From: DATKGN01 sp964385705
GTDB taxonomy: Bacteria > Patescibacteriota > Microgenomatia > UBA10105 > UBA927
NCBI GenBank assembly: GCA_964385705.1
Contig: CAYLQG010000003.1
Coordinates: forward strand, 1 to 44,355
Direction of reading: 5' to 3'
Length of the DNA stretch: 44,355 bases
Shown here: positions 1-6,751 of the stretch, piece after piece
How positions within the stretch are numbered: position 1 is the first letter of the stretch
Layout of the letters: each line of letters starts with the position of its first letter
Notes under the pieces: model-generated
What the model saw: the letters and a program-made list of their open reading frames with translations, nothing else
What the model was told of the DNA's origin: nothing
Database searches by the model: none
Position numbers and translations under genes: made by a program

Positions 1-246
1 ACCGGGATAAAGCGGTCAAGCTGGGAAGGTTTCCTTCGTGGCTCCATCGAAAACACATACCCATTCCAAGGAAACGAAACGATCGCCATTGAACCTATCT
101 ATGCGATGGGTAATGGGTCTATCGTTTATGAAAATGATGATGGTTGGACTATAACGACCCGAGATAGGTCGCTTGCAGCATCATTTGAACATTCAATTGC
201 AATAACAGAGAACGGACCGATCGTATTGACCAAAGCTGAATCTTAG
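1..246 (+). CDS. map: Type I methionine aminopeptidase, C-terminal 81 residues (cut by window edge)
   Basis: Reading frame 1 is open from the first base to the TAG at 244-246. The translation contains the family's C-terminal signatures: a TIAIEPIYAMG segment (the metal-binding Glu region), then DDGWTITTRDRSLAA followed by SFEHSIAITENGPIVLT, matching the conserved DGWT..T.D...A.FEHT..VTE.G...LT block of MetAP type I. The enzyme removes the initiator Met from nascent proteins and uses two divalent metals. The position just before infA and rpmJ is the usual one in bacterial ribosomal clusters. The start lies outside the window. A strong promoter for infA overlaps the last codons. Confidence 0.93.
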   Translation, partial: TGIKRSSWEGFLRGSIENTYPFQGNETIAIEPIYAMGNGSIVYENDDGWTITTRDRSLAASFEHSIAITENGPIVLTKAES

Positions 247-254
247 TGTACAAT
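226..254 (+). promoter_or_regulatory. Sigma70-type promoter inside the end of map, driving infA
   Basis: TTGACC (226-231) and TACAAT (249-254) are separated by exactly 17 bp, so transcription should start near 260-262. It overlaps the last map codons and lets the infA-rpmJ-rps block be transcribed independently of the upstream cluster. Inferred from consensus match only. Confidence 0.6.
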
Positions 255-267
255 ACTCACTGTGAGT

Positions 268-308
268 CGGGGTTCCCGACAAGGTCGGGAGGTGCCCCGT
301 CGTTTTTT
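268..308 (+). terminator. Hairpin plus T-run in the infA leader (terminator or attenuator)
   Basis: CGGGG and CCCGAC (268-280) pair with GTCGGG and CCCCG (284-299), giving a two-part GC-rich stem, followed by six T at 303-308. It may end transcripts from map, but it also lies just downstream of the predicted infA start site and so could attenuate infA. The core CCCGAC-aag-GTCGGG resembles palindromes at 10160 and inside rnpB. Confidence 0.5.
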
Positions 309-316
309 ACGTGGAT

Positions 317-535
317 ATGGCACATCAAGGAAATATAGAGGTTGAGGGTGAGGTTGTTGAGTGTTTGCCAAATACATTATTTAGAGTAAAGTTGCCGAAT
401 GGCCATGTGGTGTTGTGTCATTTGTCAGGCAAGATGCGGTTAAATTTTATCCGCATTATGCCCGGCGACCGGGTTAAAATGGAAGTGACGCCATATGATC
501 CCGGAAAAGGCAGAATTACGTATAGAATACGATAA
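317..535 (+). CDS. infA: Translation initiation factor IF-1
   Basis: The 72-residue product is a single OB-fold S1-like domain. The start MAHQGNIEVEGEVVECLPN, the HVVLCHLSGKMR strand pair and the PGDRVKMEVTPYDPGKGRITYR ending match IF-1 throughout, and 72 residues is the standard length. IF-1 binds the 30S A site during initiation and works with IF-2 and IF-3. An in-frame GTG at 311 would add two residues; ATG 317 gives the canonical N-terminus. No clear Shine-Dalgarno precedes it. It is the first gene after the internal promoter at 226-254, with a hairpin/T-run leader in between, and rpmJ follows 29 bp downstream. Confidence 0.96.
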   Translation: MAHQGNIEVEGEVVECLPNTLFRVKLPNGHVVLCHLSGKMRLNFIRIMPGDRVKMEVTPYDPGKGRITYRIR

Positions 536-564
536 CAACGTAACAAATTAACGAAATAACAAAT

Positions 565-678
565 ATGAAAGTACGGGCAAGTGTCAAACCATTATGTGTG
601 AAATGTAAAGTAGTAAAGCGCCGAGGACGGACGTATATTATTTGCGAAAATCCGAAGCACAAACAGAGACAGGGGTAA
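565..678 (+). CDS. rpmJ: Ribosomal protein bL36
   Basis: A 37-residue frame starting MKVRASVKPLCVKCKVVKRR and ending KHKQRQG is bL36. The zinc ligands of the C-type protein are all present (Cys11, Cys14, Cys27 and His32), so it should bind zinc. bL36 sits in the large subunit near the 23S rRNA sarcin-ricin region. Its place between infA and rpsM is the conserved bacterial order. Below the size of many gene callers but unmistakable from sequence. Confidence 0.95.
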   Translation: MKVRASVKPLCVKCKVVKRRGRTYIICENPKHKQRQG

Positions 679-683
679 TTAGT

Positions 684-747
684 AAATGGTTCATAGTTCA
701 TGGAAAGACAAAACTATGAACAATGAACTATAAACAATGAACTAAAA
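684..747. repeat. GTTCATAG/CTATGAAC low-complexity palindromic repeat between rpmJ and rpsM
   Basis: The 71-bp spacer is almost entirely repeats of ATGAAC-type heptamers. ATAGTTCAT at 693-701 is the exact reverse complement of ATGAACTAT at 723-731, and further copies (CTATGAAC, AATGAAC, TATAAAC, AATGAAC) run up to the rpsM start. A related palindrome lies at 7574-7640. The short palindromic, simple-repeat character suggests a dispersed intergenic repeat family that could form a hairpin in the ribosomal operon mRNA. Confidence 0.65.
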
Positions 748-749
748 TT

Positions 750-1172
750 ATGGCACGTATAGCTGGAGCAGATCTACCAACAGAAAAACGACTTGATATC
801 GCCCTTACCTACATTTATGGCATTGGGCGCACGAACGTATATGCAGTCCTCAAAGAAGCCCAACTTCCCCCGGAAAAGCGCGTAAAAACCCTCACAGATG
901 AAGAAGTCAACAGAATCGCAAAAATTATTGAAAAAGGATACACCGTCGAAGGAGACCTGAGGCGTCAGGTTCAGGACAACATCAAGCGTCTTATGGAAAT
1001 TCACTCATATAGAGGGTCCAGGCACGCCAAAAACCTGCCGTCTCGCGGACAGAGAACCAGATCCAATGCGCGTACCCGCAGAGGGAAGCGCGTAACGATC
1101 GGTGCTATGAAGAAAGATGACCGTGTTAAACTAGATGCACCGAAACCGGTCGCTGAGGCGCCGAAAAAATAA
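750..1172 (+). CDS. rpsM: Ribosomal protein uS13
   Basis: A 140-residue uS13. It begins MARIAGADLPTEKRLDIALTYIYGIG, the standard helix-two-turn region, and carries the conserved HSYRGSRHAKNLPSRGQRTRSNARTRRG tail that contacts tRNA and the 30S head. The C-terminus is about 15-20 residues longer than usual and Lys/Pro/Ala-rich (KLDAPKPVAEAPKK), a probable unstructured tail. Neighbours are rpmJ upstream across a repeat-filled spacer and rpsK only 3 bp downstream, so it is co-transcribed with rpsK and rpsD. No Shine-Dalgarno is visible. Confidence 0.96.
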   Translation: MARIAGADLPTEKRLDIALTYIYGIGRTNVYAVLKEAQLPPEKRVKTLTDEEVNRIAKIIEKGYTVEGDLRRQVQDNIKRLMEIHSYRGSRHAKNLPSRGQRTRSNARTRRGKRVTIGAMKKDDRVKLDAPKPVAEAPKK

Positions 1173-1175
1173 CCT

Positions 1176-1547
1176 ATGGCAATAAAAAAAGTAAAACGCA
1201 TCGTTGAAAAAGGCAAAGTGTTTATAACGGCAACGTTTAACAACACGCTTGTGACGATTACCGACGAACAGGGAAATGCTCTGTGTTGGGGGTCATCCGG
1301 TATGGCCGGATTTAAAGGCGCCCGGAAATCAACGCCGTATGCGGCAACGACTGCAGTTGAAGCAGTATCACGAAAAGCAATGGATATGGGTATGCGCGAG
1401 GTTCAGGTGTTCATTAAAGGGCCGGGTGCAGGGCGTGATGCGGCACTCCGGGGTCTTAAGGCCGTCGGACTCGGCATTTCACTTATCGCTGATGTGACGC
1501 CGATACCGCATAACGGAGTTAGGGCAAAGAAAAAGAGGAGAGTCTAA
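1176..1547 (+). CDS. rpsK: Ribosomal protein uS11
   Basis: A 123-residue uS11. Conserved elements seen are FITATFNNTLVTITD, the WGSSGMAGFKGARKSTPYAA loop, VFIKGPGAGRDAALR and the C-terminal DVTPIPHNGVRAKKKRRV. It lies on the 30S platform next to the mRNA exit channel and contacts the 16S 3' domain. Length and both termini are normal. It starts 3 bp after rpsM and ends 6 bp before rpsD, the usual alpha-operon order, which implies translational coupling. Confidence 0.97.
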   Translation: MAIKKVKRIVEKGKVFITATFNNTLVTITDEQGNALCWGSSGMAGFKGARKSTPYAATTAVEAVSRKAMDMGMREVQVFIKGPGAGRDAALRGLKAVGLGISLIADVTPIPHNGVRAKKKRRV

Positions 1548-1553
1548 CCTACT

Positions 1554-2177
1554 ATGGCAAGATATAACGGTCCGAAAAATAGATTAGCACGCCGGGAAAA
1601 TATGGATCTCGGCTATAAAACCGTGGGGACAAAAGCCCATGCCGGACTTCTAAAACGTCTTGGGAATCCTCCCGGGCAGCACGGCGCCAAAAACCACCGG
1701 AAACAATCTGATTTTGGAATCCAGCTTCGTGAAAAACAAAAAGTAAAGCGCATGTACGGCGCACTTGAACGACAATTCCGAAAAACATTCGAACAGGCGA
1801 AAAAGTGGAAAGGAAATACCGGCGAGAAACTCATGGAATTTATGGAACGAAGGCTCGATAATGTCGTCTACCGTGTCGGATTTTCTCCGACCCGCGGACT
1901 TGCACGACAACTGGTTTCGCACGGTCACATTCTTATTGACGGCAAAAAAGTAAATATCCCGTCATTCCGTATTGAAAAAGACATGGTACTTGCTCTCGGG
2001 ACGAAGGGGCTTGAGATCCCCGCAGTTAAAAAAATGTTGGAAGATACGTCATTTCGTGCACCAGATTGGTTAGAACGCAAAGGGCCGGTAGGTAAAGTAG
2101 TTCGTTTGCCGGAGCGAACAGATATAAAAGAGGATATCAACGAACAACTAATCGTTGAGCATTATTCTCGACAATAA
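1554..2177 (+). CDS. rpsD: Ribosomal protein uS4
   Basis: A 207-residue uS4, close to the 200-209 typical length. The N-terminal extension (MARYNGPKNRLARRENMDLG) is followed by the all-helical domain and then an S4 RNA-binding domain at about 95-160 (MERRLDNVVYRVGFSPTRGLARQLVSHGHILIDGKKVNIPS, read in parts). The zinc-binding Cys motif found in some bacteria is absent. uS4 nucleates 30S assembly and in many bacteria regulates its own operon by binding mRNA. Here a stable hairpin with a perfect Shine-Dalgarno lies between rpsD and rpoA (2178-2239), a plausible place for such control. Confidence 0.97.
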   Translation: MARYNGPKNRLARRENMDLGYKTVGTKAHAGLLKRLGNPPGQHGAKNHRKQSDFGIQLREKQKVKRMYGALERQFRKTFEQAKKWKGNTGEKLMEFMERRLDNVVYRVGFSPTRGLARQLVSHGHILIDGKKVNIPSFRIEKDMVLALGTKGLEIPAVKKMLEDTSFRAPDWLERKGPVGKVVRLPERTDIKEDINEQLIVEHYSRQ

Positions 2178-2239
2178 AGGAGGTAGTGTTAGCACTTGGC
2201 ATGAAGTTATACGTCTCTTTATGCGAATCGCCAACACTA
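2178..2239 (+). promoter_or_regulatory. Perfect Shine-Dalgarno followed by a hairpin in the rpsD-rpoA spacer
   Basis: AGGAGGT at 2178-2184 is a perfect anti-16S complement but lies about 70 nt before the rpoA start. TAGTGTTAGC (2184-2193) pairs with GCCAACACTA (2230-2239) with one mismatch, closing a roughly 36-nt loop that can itself form ACTT/AAGT. Folding would bring the Shine-Dalgarno within about 12 nt of the rpoA ATG. This could be a structure-bridged initiation site or a uS4-responsive regulatory element; both are inferences. Confidence 0.45.
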
Positions 2240-2251
2240 TAACAAAATCTT

Positions 2252-3172
2252 ATGATGGAGCCTACATTTCACATTACGGTCGATACCGAGAAACCCGGTT
2301 TCGGCAAGTTTAGCATAGAACCTCTTGACCAGGGTTATGGTCAAACGCTCGGTAACAGTATCCGCCGGGTACTTTTATCATCTTTACCCGGTGCCGCTAT
2401 CTCGTCTGTCAAAATTGCGGGTGTAAAGCACCAGTATTCAACGCTTGAGGGGATGAAAGAAGACGTAGTTGAGTTTATTCTTAACCTCAAGAAAGTCCGG
2501 TTAACCATTGAGGGCTCTGATTCCGTTAAGCTGACCATTTCAAAAAAAGGCCCGGGAGACGTACTCGCCGGTGATATTGACGTACCTGCAGGAGTGACGA
2601 TTATTAACCCGGACTTGGTCCTTGCGCATCTTGCGGACAAAAAGGCCTCTCTTGAGGTTGAGTTGACTGCAGACAAAGGCTACGGCTACGTGCAGTCAGA
2701 TGAGAAACATTTTGACGAAGTTGGTGTGATTCCGATCGATAGTCTTTATTCACCAGTTACCCGGGTGAACTATCGGGTGGAAGCGACCCGTGTCGGGCGG
2801 ATGACAAACCTTGACCGGCTGGTCATGGAAATCTGGACAGATGGAACCGTCTCAAGTTCAGATGCGCTTAAATCCGCTGCAAAGATTCTCGTTTCCTATT
2901 TTATGCAGGTCGTAGAGCCGAAAGTTCAGGGAACTACAGAAACAGTCGCCGTTACACCGACAATCTCAGATGAAGTGTTGAAGATGCGGATTGAGGAACT
3001 TGATATTCCTACCCGTATTGTCAATGCGCTCGCAAACGGTGGGATCGAGACAATCGGACAGCTCCTTGGGACGCCGCCTGCGGAGCTCATGAAGATCAAG
3101 AACCTTGGTATTAAATCGCTCGCAGTTGTCGAAGAGAAGCTGCGTGAAAAAGGAGTCGCGTTAACTGTTTAA
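2252..3172 (+). CDS. rpoA: RNA polymerase alpha subunit
   Basis: A 306-residue alpha subunit, within the normal 300-330 range. The N-terminal dimerisation and assembly domain spans about 5-225 (PLDQGYGQTLGNSIRRVLLSSLPGAA, VDTEKPGFGKFSIEP). A C-terminal domain with paired helix-hairpin-helix elements spans about 245-306 (RIEELDIPTRIVNALANGG, ELMKIKNLGIKSL). Both NTD and CTD are present, so promoter UP-element and activator contacts are possible. Two consecutive ATGs (2252, 2255) are candidate starts. No local Shine-Dalgarno exists, but a perfect one stands upstream of a hairpin at 2178. rplQ follows 6 bp downstream. Confidence 0.97.
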   Translation: MMEPTFHITVDTEKPGFGKFSIEPLDQGYGQTLGNSIRRVLLSSLPGAAISSVKIAGVKHQYSTLEGMKEDVVEFILNLKKVRLTIEGSDSVKLTISKKGPGDVLAGDIDVPAGVTIINPDLVLAHLADKKASLEVELTADKGYGYVQSDEKHFDEVGVIPIDSLYSPVTRVNYRVEATRVGRMTNLDRLVMEIWTDGTVSSSDALKSAAKILVSYFMQVVEPKVQGTTETVAVTPTISDEVLKMRIEELDIPTRIVNALANGGIETIGQLLGTPPAELMKIKNLGIKSLAVVEEKLREKGVALTV

Positions 3173-3178
3173 TATTGT

Positions 3179-3673
3179 ATGAGGCACTCAGTATACGGTC
3201 GGAAATTATCACGGACAAATGATGAACGGAAGCGGTTATTTACCGTCCTGACCCGTGATTTGTTTATTCATGGTGCCATTACGACCACTGTTGCCAAATC
3301 AAAAGCCGTGCAGCCGCAGGTTGAAAAGCTGATTACGCGCGCTAAGACCGGCGGAGATGCAAACCGAAGAATGGTGATTGCAGCTCTCGGAGATCGCGTG
3401 TTGGCAGATCAGATGTTGGATGAAGCAAAGACCCGTTTTGCGGGTCGACAGAGCGGATTTACACGGATTATTAAACTCGGGAAACGCCATAGCGATGCGT
3501 CAGAGATGGCAAAGTTTTCGTTTGTGGATGACCGGGTGGTCGCCGAAGTCGTTAAACCGAAAGCAGAAAAGAAAGCGGAAGGTAAAACAGAATCAAAAAA
3601 GATAGCGGCGCCCGTCGAAACAAAACCAAAACGGACACAGGAAAAAACGGAAAGTAAAAAGAAGTCGAAATAA
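3179..3673 (+). CDS. rplQ: Ribosomal protein bL17
   Basis: A 164-residue bL17. The N-terminal 115 residues are the family core (MRHSVYGRKLSRTNDERKR, LFTVLTRDLFIHGAITTTVAKSKAVQP, with RFAGRQSGFTRIIKLGKRHSDAS in place of the usual R.GGYTRI...R.GDAA.M segment). The remaining 45 residues are a Lys/Glu/Thr-rich tail (KPKAEKKAEGKTESKK and similar repeats) that is probably disordered and binds rRNA non-specifically; such tails are common in CPR ribosomal proteins. It follows rpoA by 6 bp and precedes rplM by 6 bp. Confidence 0.95.
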   Translation: MRHSVYGRKLSRTNDERKRLFTVLTRDLFIHGAITTTVAKSKAVQPQVEKLITRAKTGGDANRRMVIAALGDRVLADQMLDEAKTRFAGRQSGFTRIIKLGKRHSDASEMAKFSFVDDRVVAEVVKPKAEKKAEGKTESKKIAAPVETKPKRTQEKTESKKKSK

Positions 3674-3679
3674 AAACGT

Positions 3680-4105
3680 ATGCTTACACCGACAACAAAA
3701 TCAACCAAAATATCAGAAGTTGCCCGGAAGTGGGTCCTTATTGATGTTAAGGGTCAGATATTGGGGAGGGCCGCGACGCAGGTGGCGCTCAAACTCATGG
3801 GCAAAGATAAACCCAATTTCGTGAGAAATATGGATTTGGGTGATTACGTGGTGGTTATCAATGCCGCACATGTCATCACAACCGGCCGCAAGGAAAAAGA
3901 AAAAATGTACGGAAATTACTCGGGCTACCCGGGTGGATTGAAACAAAAAGCATTGTGGCAGGTCCGTGTGGAAAAACCCACGGAACCCATGCATCATGCG
4001 ATTTTCGGTATGTTGCCCAAGAACAAGCTCCGTGATAGACTAATCACTCGATTGTATTTATATCCGGAGGCGGAACATCCGTATAAAGATAAGTTTGTTA
4101 AATAA
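3680..4105 (+). CDS. rplM: Ribosomal protein uL13
   Basis: A 141-residue uL13. Recognised by WVLIDVKGQILGRAATQVALKLMGKDKP, GDYVVVINAAHVITTGRKEKEKMYGNYSGYPGG and the ending VFGMLPKN-like HHAIFGMLPKNKLRDRLITRLYLYPEAEHPY (read in parts). uL13 is an early-binding large subunit protein. The order rplQ-rplM-rpsI is conserved across bacteria. It ends 2 bp before rpsI, so the two are translationally coupled. The first ten residues (MLTPTTKSTK) are a little longer than in E. coli but similar extensions are common. Confidence 0.96.
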   Translation: MLTPTTKSTKISEVARKWVLIDVKGQILGRAATQVALKLMGKDKPNFVRNMDLGDYVVVINAAHVITTGRKEKEKMYGNYSGYPGGLKQKALWQVRVEKPTEPMHHAIFGMLPKNKLRDRLITRLYLYPEAEHPYKDKFVK

Positions 4106-4107
4106 CT

Positions 4108-4596
4108 ATGGCAAAAGATAAAACACAGGAAGAACAAGTTGAAAAAATTGAATCACCAAAAGAAATTTCGTATTACGAAGCCGTTGGTCGCCGCAAAGTG
4201 TCATCTGCGCGGGTTCGGCTTTATGTCGTAAATGATAAGGCAATTACTGTAAGCGGAGTCACGCTTGAAAAAGGCGGCATGATTGTGAACGGCCGGCCAG
4301 TTGAAAATTATTTTCCCGGAGAAATTCTCAAGAAAATGTATCAGGAACCGTTCCGTACAACCAATACACTCAGTAGATTTGCAGTATCAGTGAAAGCAGC
4401 GGGTGGCGGATTATACGGGCAATTAGGGGCAACGATTCACGGTATCTCACGCGCGCTTGAAAAAGTTGACAAAGAAAAGTTCCGCCCGATCCTCAAAAAG
4501 CGCGGATTCATGAAACGAGACCCCCGTGCCAAGCAACGGCGAAAAGCCGGCTACGCAGGCAAATCCCGTGCACGGAAGCAAAGTCCGAAACGATAG
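4108..4596 (+). CDS. rpsI: Ribosomal protein uS9
   Basis: A 162-residue uS9 with a roughly 20-residue acidic N-terminal extension (KDKTQEEQVEKIESPKEI) before the core starting YYEAVGRRKVSSARVRLY. Conserved features include VNGRPVENYFPG, the VKAAGGGLYGQLGATIHGISRAL block and the basic C-terminus RKAGYAGKSRARKQSPKR, whose final Lys-Arg reaches the P-site tRNA anticodon loop. The canonical ending is SKR; here it is SPKR. It is the last ribosomal gene of the cluster, and a hypothetical gene starts 22 bp downstream. Confidence 0.96.
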   Translation: MAKDKTQEEQVEKIESPKEISYYEAVGRRKVSSARVRLYVVNDKAITVSGVTLEKGGMIVNGRPVENYFPGEILKKMYQEPFRTTNTLSRFAVSVKAAGGGLYGQLGATIHGISRALEKVDKEKFRPILKKRGFMKRDPRAKQRRKAGYAGKSRARKQSPKR

Positions 4597-4618
4597 AGTT
4601 TCCTTCTTAATACCATAT

Positions 4619-5068
4619 ATGGTCGCTGAAACCGGCCGGAAAAAAGTTCCGGAACAACTCACTTCCAGAGAGGCCCGACAGTCCATTTGGACTATTTTAG
4701 ATACGTTTCTTGATCAGGCGGGTGTTCCATGGGAGGGAAATAACAGGAAGTTTAATATTCCTTTCATGAAAGCTCAACTCATTAAAGATGCAGATGATCA
4801 ACCGGTTAAGTGGGAAGTGATATTCCACACAGATCCGAGAATATTTCCATCAATGAGCGCTATTTTCAAATCCGATGCCGAAAATGAAGTTCCCGGTATA
4901 GCGACAACAAGTTTTTATTTAAAAATCGGAAGGCGGCGGCAACAGGTCCAATTCACCCCCGCAGATGGAACCGAACCGATAGAGGAGTACGCGGCTCTTG
5001 TGAAATTTGTAAAAGATCAAATTGATATTGTTCAACAGGATTTGCAATCTGATCAACATGATGGTTGA
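4619..5068 (+). CDS. Hypothetical protein, 149 residues
   Basis: Not recognised. The frame stays open upstream into rpsI, but the ATG at 4619 (MVAETGRKKVPEQL) is the first start outside rpsI and gives a soluble mixed alpha/beta protein with no signal peptide or membrane segment. The middle contains WEVIFHTDPRIFPSMSAIF and the C-terminus (EEYAALVKFVKDQIDIVQQDL) is a likely amphipathic helix. Codon use looks like that of its neighbours. It follows the ribosomal operon by 22 bp and may be co-transcribed with it. It faces the minus-strand gene at 5117, with an inverted repeat between them. Confidence 0.7.
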   Translation: MVAETGRKKVPEQLTSREARQSIWTILDTFLDQAGVPWEGNNRKFNIPFMKAQLIKDADDQPVKWEVIFHTDPRIFPSMSAIFKSDAENEVPGIATTSFYLKIGRRRQQVQFTPADGTEPIEEYAALVKFVKDQIDIVQQDLQSDQHDG

Positions 5069-5078
5069 TTATTGAAGG

Positions 5079-5113
5079 TTTCGAAAATAACCTGCGAAGC
5101 GGTAGTTTCGAAA
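5079..5113. terminator. Inverted repeat between convergent genes, possible bidirectional terminator
   Basis: TTTCGAAA occurs at 5079-5086 and 5106-5113, and ACC/GGT extends the pairing toward the loop. A/T tracts lie on both sides. It sits in the 48-bp gap between two converging genes, where a shared terminator is expected. The GGTAGTTTCGAAA wording also recalls the inverted-repeat element at 26143-26289. Confidence 0.35.
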
Positions 5114-5116
5114 AAT

Positions 5117-5671
5117 TTATTCCTTCCAATGAATTTCTATCACTCTTTCGAGTGTTGTCATGAGGAAATCGTAAAATGCGTTTGGATTTTCTTGAATTTC
5201 CCGGTTCGCAATTTGATCAAATAAACTTGCGGCTTGTGCGACATCAGAATGGGCTGCGTTCTTGATCGTCGAGTTATTCAATGGGTTATATATAAGAACT
5301 ATAGAAATCGCTTCATTTGGTGAATTTACAAACTCCTTTACATGAAAATGAGCAAAGTCAGCTTTGTCTATTGTTGTTTGAAAATCTTTGATCGCAATGA
5401 TGGGTCTATCGAGCGCGCTTTCTTTTAATTGATCTCTATATGCGTTGTATGGAGAATCTTTTCCTCCATGAATACTTTTCGAGAGGCATCTGTAAAAGTG
5501 ACCAGACGTTTTGATATCTAATTTATCTTTCAGTAAGATTTCAGTCAGCTCGTTATAGTTATCACTAACGTGATCAACACTGAGTGTCAGCGAATTAATC
5601 GGAATTGATCTCCCGTTTCGCAAGATAAGCGTTTCTGATACGGGAGGCGTTTCATATGAGTCAGCGCCCAT
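5117..5671 (-). CDS. Hypothetical protein, 184 residues
   Basis: Not recognised. The ATG at 5669-5671 gives MGADSYETPPVSETLILRNG. The protein is soluble, with no signal peptide or membrane segment, and alternates strand-like stretches (AISIVLIYNPL, RPIIAIKDF) with helices (DVAQAASLFDQIANREIQ; FYDFLMTTLERVIEIHWKE at the C-terminus). The two histidines in DFAHFHVKEF are notable, but I cannot assign a metal site. It starts 7 bp after the recA stop on the same strand, so it is probably co-transcribed with recA and might be damage-linked; that is inference from position only. Confidence 0.7.
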   Translation of the reverse strand: MGADSYETPPVSETLILRNGRSIPINSLTLSVDHVSDNYNELTEILLKDKLDIKTSGHFYRCLSKSIHGGKDSPYNAYRDQLKESALDRPIIAIKDFQTTIDKADFAHFHVKEFVNSPNEAISIVLIYNPLNNSTIKNAAHSDVAQAASLFDQIANREIQENPNAFYDFLMTTLERVIEIHWKE

Positions 5672-5678
5672 ATTGTAT

Positions 5679-6716
5679 TTACTCTTCTTTTTCGACGCCC
5701 ATCACGACCTTGGCCTGGGTGTTGCCGGATTTGACGGCTTTCCAGATGGCGTCGTGTATCTCTTTTGCGGCCTTCGGATGTTCCTTGAAGTACAGCTTAC
5801 TGGCTTCCTTACCCTGGCCGATCATCGTTGCACCGTGTTTGATGAACGCGCCGGATTTTGTAAGGATTCCGAATTCCAGTGCGACGTCAATGAGGCCGCC
5901 TTCTTTTGAGACGCCGTCATGCATGACGTCAAATTCAGCAACACGGAACGGGGGAGAGACTTTATTTTTCACGACCCGGACCCGGTGTTTACTGCCGATT
6001 ACCTTATCTCCGTCTTTCAGGCTCTCAATCTTCCGTGAATCCATACGGATACTTGAGTAAAATTTGAGCGCCATGCCGCCGGTCGTTGTTTCGGGATTGC
6101 CGAACATGACGCCGATTTTTTGGCGGAGTTGGTTTGTAAATATGACGACCGCTTTTGATTTGGAAATTACTGCCGTGAGTTTCCTTAACGCCTGCGACAT
6201 GAGCCGCGCCTGGACGCCCATCATGCTGTCACCCATTTCGCCTTCGATTTCCGCCCTCGGTACGAGCGCTGCAACGGAATCGATGACGATGATATCCACT
6301 CCGCCGCTTCGGATGAGCGTTTCCGCAATTTCCAGTGCCTGTTCTCCTGTATCGGGTTGTGAGATAAGGAGGTCATCAAGTTTTACACCCAAAACTTCCG
6401 CCCATTGCGGGTCGAGTGCATGCTCTGCATCGATAAAAGCTGCCGTGCCTCCGACTTTCTGGGCCTCGGCGATCGTTGATAAACATACGGTCGTTTTACC
6501 GGAGGCTTCCGGTCCGTAAATTTCGATAATCCGTCCTCTTGGGAGTCCGCCGACGCCGAGAGCGAGGTCAAGCGCCAATATACCGGTCGGAATCACATCA
6601 ATAGCCATCCGGTCCTGTGCTTTTTCCCCTAATTTCATGATAGAACCCTTGCCGTACTGTTTTTCAATTTGTTCCATGGCAAGCTGGATCGCTTGAAGTT
6701 TTGCATCGACTGGCAT
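5679..6716 (-). CDS. recA: Recombinase RecA
   Basis: A 345-residue RecA. Walker A is GPEASGKTTV at about 67-76, followed by the RecA signature segments AEHALDPQWAE, ISQPDTGEQALEI, VIDSVAALVPRAEIEGEMGD and the loop-2 region IFTNQLRQKIGVMFGNPETTTGG (read in parts). It forms the ATP-dependent filament for strand exchange and LexA-type cleavage. The acidic C-terminus is short (GVEKEE). I chose ATG 6716 (MPVDAKLQAIQ); an in-frame GTG at 6725 would add three residues. An AAAGGGTGG stretch precedes the start. The gene lies 35 bp after the slipin gene on the same strand; recX lies on the other strand about 1 kb away. Confidence 0.97.
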   Translation of the reverse strand: MPVDAKLQAIQLAMEQIEKQYGKGSIMKLGEKAQDRMAIDVIPTGILALDLALGVGGLPRGRIIEIYGPEASGKTTVCLSTIAEAQKVGGTAAFIDAEHALDPQWAEVLGVKLDDLLISQPDTGEQALEIAETLIRSGGVDIIVIDSVAALVPRAEIEGEMGDSMMGVQARLMSQALRKLTAVISKSKAVVIFTNQLRQKIGVMFGNPETTTGGMALKFYSSIRMDSRKIESLKDGDKVIGSKHRVRVVKNKVSPPFRVAEFDVMHDGVSKEGGLIDVALEFGILTKSGAFIKHGATMIGQGKEASKLYFKEHPKAAKEIHDAIWKAVKSGNTQAKVVMGVEKEE

Positions 6717-6751
6717 ATGTACCACCCTTTCTTTAGGCAGAAAGACTACTA

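Noticed and set aside
684..747. CRISPR-like repeat array
   Set aside because: Units are 7-9 bp with no unique spacers of constant length, and no cas genes are in the window.
2186..2242. Possible 18-codon leader peptide (GTG start) just after the perfect Shine-Dalgarno upstream of rpoA
   Set aside because: The spacing from the Shine-Dalgarno to GTG is only about 2 nt, and the frame coincides with the hairpin arms. A structural role for the spacer explains the sequence better.
4526..4618. N-terminal extension of the hypothetical gene at 4619 into rpsI
   Set aside because: The extension lies entirely over the conserved uS9 C-terminus in another frame; ATG 4619 is the first start past rpsI.
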